Shown here piece after piece: positions 13,280 through 19,580 of a DNA stretch of 31,228 nt (within the stretch, counting starts at the first letter, position 1; each line of letters opens with the position of its first letter). Where the stretch lies: IMG/VR virus record IMGVR_UViG_3300034374_005350, positions 1 to 31,228 of that record; one strand, given 5' to 3'. The stretch is from a virus. A program made the position numbers and the translations under genes. A model generated the notes under the pieces. The model made no database searches. It saw only the letters and a program-made list of their open reading frames with translations, and was not told where the DNA came from.

Positions 13280-13531
13280 AATGTTAAGCGAATGTTACCA
13301 AAAGGCACACTTGATTTGAGGCCATTTACAGCCGTTTTCCCGGCACTTACCCCTCAAAACGATGGGACACCAAGGCCACACCGAGAAAGTTCATTAGTAT
13401 GGGTACTTCCCTACGGAAAGTACCCTAATAATGAAAAAATAAATGACAATTCCAAATGCAAACTGAAGATTTAACGAAAACATAACATTGCCGTTACAAT
13501 TTGGTAACATTGAAAAGCGTGTTGGAACATT
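13280..13531. repeat. AACATT direct-repeat clusters C and D
   Basis: Cluster C: AATGTT at 13280-13285 and 13291-13296 (11-base spacing; AACATT on minus). Cluster D: AACATT on plus at 13484-13489 and 13506-13511 (22 bases) and at 13526-13531 (20 bases). With blocks A and B this makes four groups within 1.7 kb. They look like binding sites for one phage or host protein. Confidence 0.45.
13401..13425. repeat. Hairpin in non-coding region
   Basis: GGGTACTTCC pairs with GGAAAGTACCC with one bulged A and a CTAC loop (10 bp). There is no T-run on either strand. It stands alone between the repeat clusters. Confidence 0.4.
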
Positions 13532-13592
13532 GATGTTTAAACACCGAACCTCACGCATAATGCGCGAACATACACACACGTATGCACACGCC

Positions 13593-13645
13593 AGCCGAAG
13601 GCTTCACAAGCACCCACACAAGCACAAGCCGAAGGCCACAAGCAC
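13593..13645. repeat. Tandem AGCCGAAGGC-CACAAGCAC units
   Basis: AGCCGAAGGC occurs at 13593-13602 and 13627-13636, and CACAAGCAC at 13605-13613, 13617-13625 and 13637-13645. Each AGCCGAAGGC is a mini-hairpin with a GAA loop. The paired order suggests duplication of a unit of about 20 bases. Confidence 0.45.
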
Positions 13646-13965
13646 ACCCAACGCAGTGCTGAAAGCACCGAGCGTGACGCGCGAGAGAGGCGGTCAGTGC
13701 GTACCCCGGAGTATGGAGTTTTGGTTTGGTTTGATGTTGGAACATGGATTGTTCGTCACCTCTTTCCTTCCGGTGCGAACTTCCGCATCTCTGTGACCCA
13801 CCCCCCGAACAGCCCCCCGTTTGCACATGGGCTGTGCGCTCATGGAAAAGCGCAAAAGTATGGGCGCGTTTCAGTGCGGATGCACCCCCGTGGCTCGCGG
13901 ATATGCGTTTCCGTATGCGCGCGCGCCTGTCCCTAAATATATATTATCCCCCCGGTACTAATTTC

Positions 13966-14166
13966 TCAGCCTTTTTTTCGGGCTTTACGCAGGGTCTTGA
14001 CCTCTTGTTTTTTGAGGGCGTACTTACGCTTCAGTTCTGTGAACTTCCGCTGTAATGTAAGTAGGTCTGAGTAGTATCGTTTGAGCGTTGGTGTTGCTGC
14101 TAGTATTCCGAAACCGAAGAATAGGACAAGGAGTGTCAGTAGGGTGTACAGGAGTTGCTGGTTCAT
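13966..14166 (-). CDS. Membrane-anchored coiled-coil protein, 66 aa (lysis-associated candidate)
   Basis: From the ATG at 14166: MNQQLLYTLLTLLVLFFGFG, then ILAATPTLKRYY, giving one strong transmembrane helix (residues 4-25). A Lys/Arg-rich heptad helix follows (LLTLQRKFTELKRKYALKKQ, then a Lys/Arg tail). This plan (N-terminal anchor, charged coiled coil) resembles inner-membrane spanins and some holin partners, but the polarity cannot be verified. An upstream Met at 14193 would add nine residues. It follows the holin-like gene and a terminator-like hairpin, so a lysis role is suggested by context only. Confidence 0.6.
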   Translation of the reverse strand: MNQQLLYTLLTLLVLFFGFGILAATPTLKRYYSDLLTLQRKFTELKRKYALKKQEVKTLRKARKKG

Positions 14167-14259
14167 TGTATTTGTATAAAAAAATTTAGACAAAAGGGTG
14201 GCCCTTGGTTACTGGGGGTCATCACTTGTGTGTCGCGCGGGTTCCGTCGCCGTACGACT

Positions 14260-14290
14260 AAACCTCTTGGTCGCTGTGGCTAAGAGGTTT
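14260..14290. terminator. Terminator-like hairpin
   Basis: AAACCTCTT pairs with AAGAGGTTT (9 bp) around a 13-base loop, with four T after the stem on the plus strand and only three on the minus strand. It lies in the 190-base gap between the holin-like gene and the coiled-coil gene. Direction is ambiguous. A weaker ACCGT/ACGGT hairpin lies nearby at about 14310-14326. Confidence 0.4.
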
Positions 14291-14354
14291 TCGTCTTGGT
14301 GCCATCTTAACCGTCGGATGAACGGTGTGAAGTTACAGCAAAAAAACCAGATAA

Positions 14355-14567
14355 TCAAGTCCTGTTGAAATCTTTCCAATCAAAATACAAAGCAGTGAGA
14401 ACCACCAGGTTCATCCCGCATGATGCAAGTATCTCTGTAAGGTCGGAGTATATGTTCAAGGTGAGGTGGACGTGACCAACGACCCAAAAGGGTACGGCAA
14501 GGTTGCTTCCTATCCACCTAACAGCGAATAGTAGGAACTTACGGGCGTTGTGTATTGTAGTCCTCAC
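14355..14567 (-). CDS. Holin-like membrane protein, 70 aa (GTG start)
   Basis: An open frame continues upstream to 14690 but overlaps the 237-aa gene by 150 bases. The GTG at 14567 gives a compact 70-residue product with a 29-base overlap. It opens with a basic segment, then two hydrophobic spans (FLLFAVRWIGSNLAVPFWVV, and ILASCGMNLVVLTALYF) joined by a short polar loop, ending in a charged tail. Two spans, 70 residues and a position 1 kb downstream of the amidase in the same direction fit a small class II-type holin. No family match is claimed. Confidence 0.5.
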   Translation of the reverse strand: MRTTIHNARKFLLFAVRWIGSNLAVPFWVVGHVHLTLNIYSDLTEILASCGMNLVVLTALYFDWKDFNRT

Positions 14568-15252
14568 CGATGACGCGCATGCGGTCCTCTCCCTTGACGT
14601 AGAGGTTGGCGTTTCCTCCTGATACACCGTCGGGAAGGAGGTTGTTGTTACTGAGCTGTACGATGATTTCTTCGGCATCACCAGGGGCAAGACCTGGCAG
14701 GATGCCTAACAGCGACCCAACGAAGTTGTTAGCAGCGTCTTCACCGGTGGTACGCAGTGCATCGTAGATACCACGGATGCCTTTGTCTTCGTATTCTTCT
14801 CTGATTAGTTGTGGGAGGTGCTTCACCTCATGACCCATACCCATTAGGTTCGCTGTTACAAAGCCAGTGACATCGGCAATAGCACGGTTCACGGGGTCAT
14901 GCTGCATGCCAGCTCCGTACTTTAGAAGGTCAGATACCGATTGTGCGGTGTAGGCACCCGCTACGGCATGACGTACGTTGTCAGGCTGGTCGCCGATAGA
15001 ACCATCGGGGTGTACCTCTGCTAATGTCTCAGCATAGTTGTAAGCACGACCCTTTGGGTCTCCCATATATGCGTTCACTTTAGACTCGAATGTGGGCTGC
15101 ACCTGGTCAACCGTTCCTAGCTTAACGCCACCTGGAGGCAACGGTGCTCCCTGCTGCTGAACAGCGGGCGTAGGCACGCGGTACTGAACCGTTGGGGCGG
15201 TAGACACCTCCCAAGGATTACGGCGGTACTTATGGTTAGGGTTGTGGGGCAT
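14539..15252 (-). CDS. Hypothetical protein, 237 aa, with RHAVAGA motif
   Basis: The N-terminal 45 residues are Pro/Gln-rich and probably disordered. A folded part from about 60 to 165 contains GDQPDNVRHAVAGAYTAQ, then GFVTANLMGMGHEVKHLPQL. A conserved-looking 'D.VRHA.AGAY' plus 'GHE.KH' pair of histidines could form a metal or catalytic site; I recall similar RHA...HE arrangements in uncharacterised phage and polymorphic-toxin domains but cannot name the family. The C-terminus is Asn/Gly-rich. It lies between the amidase-side small genes and the holin-like gene, so a virion or lysis role is possible. Confidence 0.62.
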   Translation of the reverse strand: MPHNPNHKYRRNPWEVSTAPTVQYRVPTPAVQQQGAPLPPGGVKLGTVDQVQPTFESKVNAYMGDPKGRAYNYAETLAEVHPDGSIGDQPDNVRHAVAGAYTAQSVSDLLKYGAGMQHDPVNRAIADVTGFVTANLMGMGHEVKHLPQLIREEYEDKGIRGIYDALRTTGEDAANNFVGSLLGILPGLAPGDAEEIIVQLSNNNLLPDGVSGGNANLYVKGEDRMRVIGEDYNTQRP

Positions 15253-15358
15253 TGCTTAGTCTTTTTAAAAGGTCTAGATTGGATTGCTGCATAGCAGTCC
15301 ACTTCTTACCATTGGAGAAGTTAGGCTTCTTGTTTATGCGCTTATGAGAGTGTGCCAT
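15236..15358 (-). CDS. Small basic protein, 40 aa
   Basis: The frame begins MAHSHKRINKKPNFSNGKKW and ends in TAA at 15236, inside the start of the 237-aa gene (17-base overlap). The upstream stop directly abuts its ATG (TAGATG). It is strongly basic; no family is recognised. Confidence 0.48.
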   Translation of the reverse strand: MAHSHKRINKKPNFSNGKKWTAMQQSNLDLLKRLSNAPQP

Positions 15359-15529
15359 CTATACTTTGTCTATGTATCTGACTAGGTCCTTGACATTGTG
15401 ATGGAACACCACATTCTCAACCTGTCCGTTGAAATAGTCGTTAGAGTGCTCCCGCTTGAAAGCAGACCACAACTCCGTATAGGGGTTGTAGTGAAACAGG
15501 TAATCTTGGAAGCGCTCGTTCTTTGACAT
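15359..15529 (-). CDS. Small hypothetical protein, 56 aa
   Basis: The frame begins MSKNERFQDYLFHYNPYTEL and ends with TAG directly before the next ATG. It contains FHYNPYTELWSAFKRE, rich in aromatic residues and compact. This Tyr-Asn-Pro-Tyr plus Trp pattern recalls short phage proteins of about 55 residues that I cannot assign. It starts 4 bases after the amidase stop, so it is very likely in the same transcript. Confidence 0.55.
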   Translation of the reverse strand: MSKNERFQDYLFHYNPYTELWSAFKREHSNDYFNGQVENVVFHHNVKDLVRYIDKV

Positions 15530-15533
15530 AACC

Positions 15534-16202
15534 CTACAGCGACTTCAGCATTTGAATCATCTCTGGCTGTGGGAAGATATCAATCTTGTCCTTGCGGATA
15601 GAGTTATGGGTATATACACCTTCCACACCCTTGAGGGCATCCATAGATACGTTCCACATATCCTCCTCACGGTAGTCCAATGGAATGCCGTAGTGGTCGT
15701 TCCAGTATTTAAGGAGGTTCTCCACGCTGCGGATTTGCTCATCCGTATAGCGGTGGAAGTAACGATGGCCCTTGTACTTCTCTTCTAAGGTGCATACATC
15801 TTCTTTAGCTACCTCGCGGTTTACGTAGTTGTAGTACTTATCGCCTTTCTTCTCAAGGTGTCCCCATGCGCATATCTCTACACCAATAGAAATCTTGTCA
15901 AGCTTTTGATAGGGGATGTCGTAGGCATCAAAGATTACCTGACGTGCACCAAGGTGATAGGCCCAGTACTTGGAGCTGAAGCCCTGAACAATACGTCCGT
16001 CTCCCTCCTTGGCTCCCTTTCCGGAGATACATACGCATGTTGCAATACGACCACGAGAGTCAGCATCCCACTGGCGGAAGGTAGATACGCCACTAGCGTT
16101 GCCCGCTGTATGGTGTAGATATATTTGCTTCTTGGGAGACTCTTCTTTGATATATTCGTTTGAAGAGAACTCTACCTGTAGGATGTCTTTTAAGAAACTC
16201 AT
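15534..16202 (-). CDS. N-acetylmuramoyl-L-alanine amidase (Amidase_2 endolysin)
   Basis: A zinc amidase that cuts the bond between muramic acid and the stem peptide, releasing virions. The 222-residue product has the Amidase_2/PGRP core: IYLHHTAG at 27-34 (zinc His30 or His31), KYWAYHLG in the 70s-80s, ISIGVEICAWG near 104-114, YTDEQIRSVENLLKYW in the 150s-160s, and VYTHNSIRKDKIDIFPQPEM at 196-215 (zinc ligands probably H199 and D208, with catalytic-region K). No signal peptide and no separate cell-wall-binding domain are seen, so it would need a holin. A holin-like gene lies downstream. Its ATG overlaps the stop of a 43-aa basic gene (ATGA). Confidence 0.88.
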   Translation of the reverse strand: MSFLKDILQVEFSSNEYIKEESPKKQIYLHHTAGNASGVSTFRQWDADSRGRIATCVCISGKGAKEGDGRIVQGFSSKYWAYHLGARQVIFDAYDIPYQKLDKISIGVEICAWGHLEKKGDKYYNYVNREVAKEDVCTLEEKYKGHRYFHRYTDEQIRSVENLLKYWNDHYGIPLDYREEDMWNVSMDALKGVEGVYTHNSIRKDKIDIFPQPEMIQMLKSL

Positions 16203-16330
16203 CGTCCTTGCTTGCTATAGGGTTTAACGTAATTCTTAGAATGCTTATTAGTAGAAGCCTTCTTAGAATGCTTCCGGCGCTTCTTGCTTTTGCTTACGAA
16301 AAGCGACTGTGCTTCAATGCGTTTAGCCAT
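16199..16330 (-). CDS. Small, highly basic protein, 43 aa
   Basis: The frame starts MAKRIEAQSLFVSKSKKRRK and runs to the TGA at 16199, overlapping the amidase start by 4 bases. More than a third of the residues are Lys or Arg, with Ser and His filling much of the rest. It may bind nucleic acid or be a leader for amidase translation. The start is supported by an exact promoter box 4 bases upstream. A longer frame to 16405 would include the promoter and overlap the methyltransferase start. Confidence 0.5.
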   Translation of the reverse strand: MAKRIEAQSLFVSKSKKRRKHSKKASTNKHSKNYVKPYSKQGR

Positions 16331-16333
16331 ACG

Positions 16334-16341
16334 CAAATCTA
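16334..16341 (-). promoter_or_regulatory. Promoter -7 box for leftward lysis operon
   Basis: TAGATTTG on the minus strand matches TAnnTTTG exactly. The ATG at 16330 begins 4 bases after the box, which implies a leaderless or near-leaderless message. No TTTG at the usual 19-21-base spacing is seen. Confidence 0.55.
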
Positions 16342-16373
16342 CTAATTTCGCAAAACGCAAATAGAAGTGAACG

Positions 16374-16976
16374 ATGAAATCAGAGCTTGAAAAGATATAC
16401 CGCAAAGAATGTGTCCACCCCGCAGGTAATGGGGCCTATACTACAGACAAGGGTTCCGACCATGACTATGTCGCCGCCTACTACAGCGACGAATTCAAAG
16501 ACAAACGCGATACCGCCAAGAAGATACTAGAGATAGGAGTGATGTCTGGAGGCAGCCTTATCCTATGGCACCATTGGTTTAACAATGCATCCATAGAAGG
16601 TATAGAGGTGTGGGACGGTGTTACTGAATCTTATGACTTCATACGCCAAGGAAACGATTTCCCTCGCATTAAGATTCATATTAACGATGCATACAACCCA
16701 GTGTTTGCTAGATATACATTCGAAGATGGAACATACGACTATATCATTGACGACGGACCCCATTCGTTAGATAGCATGAAGGATGCCATTACGCTGTATA
16801 TGTGCAAGCTAAAACAGGGAGGCAAACTAGTGATAGAGGACATCCAAAACTATGATTGGTTTAAAGAACTAGAGCAACACGCCACCAATCTTGGTCATTC
16901 AAAATTTCGTAAATTTGACTTTAGGAAAAATAAGAATCGTTCTGACGATATGATTTTTGAAATAACCAAGCAGTAA
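16374..16976 (+). CDS. Class I SAM-dependent methyltransferase
   Basis: The 200-residue product has the Rossmann SAM site ILEIGVMSGGSLILW at 51-65, an acidic residue at the end of the next strand (IEGIEVWDG, 74-82), then DYIIDDGPHSLDSMKDAI and GGKLVIEDIQ. The layout, with an N-terminal T..K.S..H.Y segment and 'LEIGV..GGSL..W', resembles the methyltransferases annotated with cephalosporin hydroxylase or rhamnosyl O-methyltransferase (Methyltransf_24 neighbourhood). Such enzymes often methylate sugars or small molecules rather than DNA; the DPPY/NPPY motif of DNA N-methylases is absent. It is the first rightward gene, divergent from the lysis operon. Confidence 0.78.
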   Translation: MKSELEKIYRKECVHPAGNGAYTTDKGSDHDYVAAYYSDEFKDKRDTAKKILEIGVMSGGSLILWHHWFNNASIEGIEVWDGVTESYDFIRQGNDFPRIKIHINDAYNPVFARYTFEDGTYDYIIDDGPHSLDSMKDAITLYMCKLKQGGKLVIEDIQNYDWFKELEQHATNLGHSKFRKFDFRKNKNRSDDMIFEITKQ

Positions 16977-17281
16977 TGAAATATCGTGAGTATCTAATGG
17001 GTGGACCCATCGACCCCCCGAAGAAAAAATCCCAGCTGACAGACGAGCAACAGCGGCAGCTGGCTATGTCGTATGCCAAATACAACCAGGCACCTCCGCG
17101 CCCCATCGGGCCAGAGGCAGGCCTTCGCCCCGTAGAGCCCGTGTTCGGCGCTATGGTGGTAGCACCAGGTCTTCGCGGCCTTGCACAGATGGTAAAGAAC
17201 CCACCGGCCAAGCAAGCGTGGGAAGCCATGCCTTACGATAAGTACAAGGATGCTGCCGAATTTATCATAGGACCACGATGA
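16976..17281 (+). CDS. Hypothetical protein, 101 aa
   Basis: Its ATG shares a base with the methyltransferase stop (TAATG). The product starts MKYREYLMGGPIDPPKKKSQ and has a helix (QRQLAMSYAKYNQ), a Pro-rich linker (APPRPIGPEAGLRPVEP) and an Ala/Gly-rich part. A 'GGPIDPPKKK' opening occurs in virion-associated small proteins, but I cannot name a family. It overlaps the next gene by 4 bases. Confidence 0.6.
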   Translation: MKYREYLMGGPIDPPKKKSQLTDEQQRQLAMSYAKYNQAPPRPIGPEAGLRPVEPVFGAMVVAPGLRGLAQMVKNPPAKQAWEAMPYDKYKDAAEFIIGPR

Positions 17282-17487
17282 AACTAAAGAAGACAAATAA
17301 GAGTATCAACGTCCCAGCACCCGAGGGGTATCACTGGATGACAGAGGGCGGCCGTCACTTCCTGATGAAGGGAGCATACAAACCACACAAAGGAGCAAGC
17401 AAGGAAGCCCCCTTCCGTCTTGTAACCCACAATGCCGGCGAGCCGAATGCAGCTATGGATGCTGCTCGTCGCGCAAAGAAAGGTTGA
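17278..17487 (+). CDS. Hypothetical protein, 69 aa
   Basis: Small basic product with VPAPEGYHWMTEGGRHFLMKG, then HKGASKEAPFRLV. The latter block, a 'H.GAS..A.F..V' turn, is reminiscent of small proteins in Bacteroidota phages; the function is not known to me. Its 3' end overlaps the end of the winged-helix gene on the other strand by 35 bases, so transcripts converge here. Confidence 0.58.
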   Translation: MKLKKTNKSINVPAPEGYHWMTEGGRHFLMKGAYKPHKGASKEAPFRLVTHNAGEPNAAMDAARRAKKG

Positions 17488-17917
17488 ACTTAGCGTCCCC
17501 ACGCATCTTACTGTAAAGACGAGCGATGATACCGCGGCCACGCTGTGTGATAGCATAGCGAACGCGGTAGTTGTACTTAGTCTCATCACGGAAGAAGAAG
17601 TCCTCCATGGATTGACTAGGCGTTAGCTTATCGAAGTGCTTGTATAGGAATCCATCTTTCACCAGCTTGTAGATGAACTTCTTCTTGAGCTGCGTCTCTG
17701 ACTTACCCGTTGTCTTAGCTAGGTAGGCCACAGTAAAGAACTCAAGGTCATAGACAAACAGAAGGATGTCTAGCTCCGGACGGGCCAGCCCGTAGCGCTC
17801 ACTAGCCTCCCTGTACAAGAAGATGAGGTTCTTCATGCTGTTGTCAGGGATATGCCTAGCGTGCATCTTGGAGAACTCCCTAAATAACTTCTTTCGGCTA
17901 ACGACGCTTTTTGGCAT
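17453..17917 (-). CDS. Winged-helix transcription regulator (MarR-like)
   Basis: A 154-residue leftward gene inside the rightward arm. Residues 43-140 read as a winged helix: LARPELDILLFVYDLEFFTV (helix 1), AYLAKTTGKSETQLKKKFIY (HTH), LVKDGFLYKHF (helix), a wing with F.RDETKYNYRVRYAITQRG, and a C-terminal helix RGIIARLYSKM. The 'YRVRYAIT..G' wing followed by a helix is typical of MarR-type proteins. It is divergent from the 312-aa fibre-type gene, and promoters for both lie in 30 bases between them, so it may repress that gene and itself. The target site is not identified. Confidence 0.68.
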   Translation of the reverse strand: MPKSVVSRKKLFREFSKMHARHIPDNSMKNLIFLYREASERYGLARPELDILLFVYDLEFFTVAYLAKTTGKSETQLKKKFIYKLVKDGFLYKHFDKLTPSQSMEDFFFRDETKYNYRVRYAITQRGRGIIARLYSKMRGDAKFNLSLRDEQHP

Positions 17918-17922
17918 ATAAG

Positions 17923-17930
17923 TATCTTTG
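17923..17930 (+). promoter_or_regulatory. Promoter -7 box for the 312-aa fibre-type gene
   Basis: TATCTTTG matches TAnnTTTG exactly and is preceded by AAG, as is the box at 22630. The ATG at 17947 lies 17 bases after the box. It faces the oppositely oriented box at 17934-17941. Confidence 0.6.
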
Positions 17931-17933
17931 TTT

Positions 17934-17941
17934 CAAAAGTA
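17934..17941 (-). promoter_or_regulatory. Promoter -7 box for the winged-helix gene
   Basis: TACTTTTG on the minus strand matches TAnnTTTG exactly, 17 bases from the ATG at 17917. Only three bases separate it from the rightward box, so both promoters cannot be occupied together. Confidence 0.5.
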
Positions 17942-17946
17942 ATACT

Positions 17947-18885
17947 ATGGCATCACTTAGCGGAAGCAAAATCAAGGATACATATTCGCTGTTGTTAAAA
18001 TTAGCGAGCTCGGCTGTATCTGCCACTGAGCAAATTGTGGAGGACGGAGCCGGAAATTCAACAGCGCTCAAGCTGTCAACAGACACCGTAGAGACAACGG
18101 GCGACCTCAAGATATCGGGCACCCCAGCTGCGGCAGCCACCAGTGACGTAACAGCGCTCATGCTAAGTTCCACCGGAATTGTAGTCGCTCGGAACCTTAG
18201 TACAAGTCCCATCGGGACCGCGGGCGTTACGGCGAACTCCCCTTTAACATCAACAGGTAGTACGGTTGGTGTTCTTCCAGCATCTTCACTTGCTAATCTG
18301 CCATTTGATGCCGTTGCTAATAATGATGCATACCTCATTTGGGACGAAAGCGCAGCAGAATACAAGTACATAACCGCAAACGCACAGGCTTCATACATTG
18401 CTAATAATGTTTCCATTGTTCCAAGCGTATGGGTTGCCCGTCTTCAAAGTAACATTAACCTTGCAACATCTGACACGGACCTATACTTTGCTGAAGTAGA
18501 TGGCCAGTTGGCAACCGGCTCTACATCTCCAGCAACTTCTTGTGTTGCATTTGGAACTTCATATGAAGACATGGAGTTGGTGTCGTTCACTAATCCTCGC
18601 GATGGATTTCAAATGAACGTAGAGGCTAATTACGACGTTCATATATCTCTGGAGTTAGTCGCGGCGGGAAATACAGACGTCACTATCAAAATTGAAAACC
18701 AATCTGGTCCATCGGTAGAGATACGTTCTTACCGAACTCTTAAAGCGGGAACCTATACTGCAGCATTTAGTAAGACCATATGGTTTAGCCCAGGAGACCA
18801 ATGGACAGTAGCCGTAAGCGAGACTGTGGGTGGAACAACAACCGTCACCACAAATTCTACGATTACGATTACTAAATTTGGTTAA
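17947..18885 (+). CDS. Virion fibre or decoration-type protein, 312 aa
   Basis: The start is set at the ATG at 17947 (MASLSGSKIKDTYSLLLKLA), downstream of the promoter box. The N-terminal part has the 'SG.KIKDTY..LLKL......ED..GN.(S/T)ALKLST..V...G.L.I.G' pattern seen at the start of phage fibre proteins. A Ser/Thr/Ala-rich repeat-like stretch follows (residues 30-110). The C-terminal 150 residues look like a beta-sandwich: strands such as GFQMNVEANYDVHISLELVA, VTIKIENQSG and TITITKFG. This is a likely trimeric fibre or capsid decoration with a jelly-roll tip. The stop overlaps the next start (TAATG). Confidence 0.65.
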   Translation: MASLSGSKIKDTYSLLLKLASSAVSATEQIVEDGAGNSTALKLSTDTVETTGDLKISGTPAAAATSDVTALMLSSTGIVVARNLSTSPIGTAGVTANSPLTSTGSTVGVLPASSLANLPFDAVANNDAYLIWDESAAEYKYITANAQASYIANNVSIVPSVWVARLQSNINLATSDTDLYFAEVDGQLATGSTSPATSCVAFGTSYEDMELVSFTNPRDGFQMNVEANYDVHISLELVAAGNTDVTIKIENQSGPSVEIRSYRTLKAGTYTAAFSKTIWFSPGDQWTVAVSETVGGTTTVTTNSTITITKFG

Positions 18886-19202
18886 TGGACCGAAAGCAGA
18901 GAATTGAAATGTTCATCTTGATTAAAGAGAAGATGGACGAGGTGGTGGAAATCATACGCAGCAATGATGCTGGCAGCGAGTTCCTTGCCTCGTATTGTTT
19001 TGGTTTTATGATTGACGATGAAGACCAGGAGAACAACTCTTACGAGTTTCTTGCCGGCTTCAACGCAGAGAACGATACAGAGATAGACGCGATGTTTGAT
19101 GCCATGCATCGCTGTTATGTGGAGAACAGCGACATCAACGATGACGATGATGACGACGCGCCCTCTAGCGACTCCATAGACTATTGGCTTAACCTTAACT
19201 AA
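18885..19202 (+). CDS. Acidic hypothetical protein, 105 aa
   Basis: Extremely acidic, with a run of Asp (INDDDDDDAPSS) near the end and helical segments (RIEMFILIKEKMDEVVEIIR). No family is recognised. Its start is coupled to the fibre-type gene by a one-base overlap. Acidic proteins of this size can be chaperone-like or DNA mimics; neither is supported beyond charge. Confidence 0.6.
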   Translation: MDRKQRIEMFILIKEKMDEVVEIIRSNDAGSEFLASYCFGFMIDDEDQENNSYEFLAGFNAENDTEIDAMFDAMHRCYVENSDINDDDDDDAPSSDSIDYWLNLN

Positions 19203-19210
19203 TAAACACC

Positions 19211-19321
19211 ATGAGCGAGAAAGGAGAGGACTTCGGGTCCTGGCTTAACGATTTGGAAGAAATTCCCGTGAACCCCACGTGCAGCATTGACGACCCAGAG
19301 TGTGAAGCTTGTGGTAGCTAA
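19211..19321 (+). CDS. Acidic microprotein, 36 aa
   Basis: The frame begins MSEKGEDFGSWLNDLEEIPV and ends CSIDDPECEACGS. Three cysteines (24, 31, 34) near the C-terminus could bind a metal or form a disulfide. It starts 8 bases after the previous stop and ends 19 bases before the next gene, filling the gap neatly. Tentative because of its size. Confidence 0.42.
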   Translation: MSEKGEDFGSWLNDLEEIPVNPTCSIDDPECEACGS

Positions 19322-19340
19322 CCACTAAATTGAAAATAAA

Positions 19341-19580
19341 ATGGAACTCATCAGAAAAATTATCATCGGACAAAACCCCAAGGATGCTATGGCCTACTTC
19401 GTAGGACAGAAGGCTGGGGATGCAGTAGTGGATTCAATTGTACTTGACGAACGTACGTTTGCGAAATACGGAATTCGTCGGTACCTTGTGTACATCTTTA
19501 ACGAGGACAAGGGCATCATGCTCTGGAAGACCGTTGACGACATGCCATGCTTAATTGAACACGACTGTGATTTTGAATGA
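19341..19580 (+). CDS. Hypothetical protein, 79 aa
   Basis: An alpha/beta product with RYLVYIFNEDKGIMLWKTVD, which looks like a strand-turn-strand. The start is preceded by an A-rich stretch typical of this genome. It overlaps the GroES-like gene by 4 bases (ATGA). No family is recognised. Confidence 0.6.
   Translation: MELIRKIIIGQNPKDAMAYFVGQKAGDAVVDSIVLDERTFAKYGIRRYLVYIFNEDKGIMLWKTVDDMPCLIEHDCDFE

Larger units (their letters stand above)
13057..13965. other. Non-coding, repeat-rich region; candidate origin or control region
   Basis: No reading frame here looks like a gene: the available ones are short, low-complexity and overlap one another. Features seen: strong hairpins at 13108-13126 (GGGAGGGT/ACCCTCCC), 13209-13225 (GCAAGGC/GCCTTGC) and 13401-13425; AACATT pairs (see separate entry); a repeated ACCGAGAAAGT near 13172 and 13379; AGCCGAAGGC-CACAAGCAC units at 13593-13645; an alternating purine-pyrimidine tract at 13913-13926 followed by an AT-rich run at 13934-13948. 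Phage origins often combine such elements, and it adjoins the leftward early-type genes. Origin function is inference. Confidence 0.5.

Noticed and set aside
13488-14055. Open frames of 60-103 codons on both strands in the non-coding region
   Set aside because: Low complexity, mutually overlapping, rich in Cys/His/Pro/Arg from CA and GC repeats, and with no coupling to real genes.
14194-14354. Possible tRNA around the 14260-14290 hairpin
   Set aside because: No cloverleaf: no acceptor stem pairing and no T-loop GTTCRA at proper spacing; it fits a terminator-like hairpin better.
16331-16405. N-terminal extension of the 43-aa basic protein to 16405
   Set aside because: It would run through an exact promoter box and into the divergent methyltransferase start; the shorter form is simpler.
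17898-18416. A 172-codon minus-strand frame opposite the 312-aa fibre-type gene
   Set aside because: Val/Ala/Ser-rich shadow of a Ser/Thr-rich beta protein; it would also overlap the winged-helix gene and the promoter pair.
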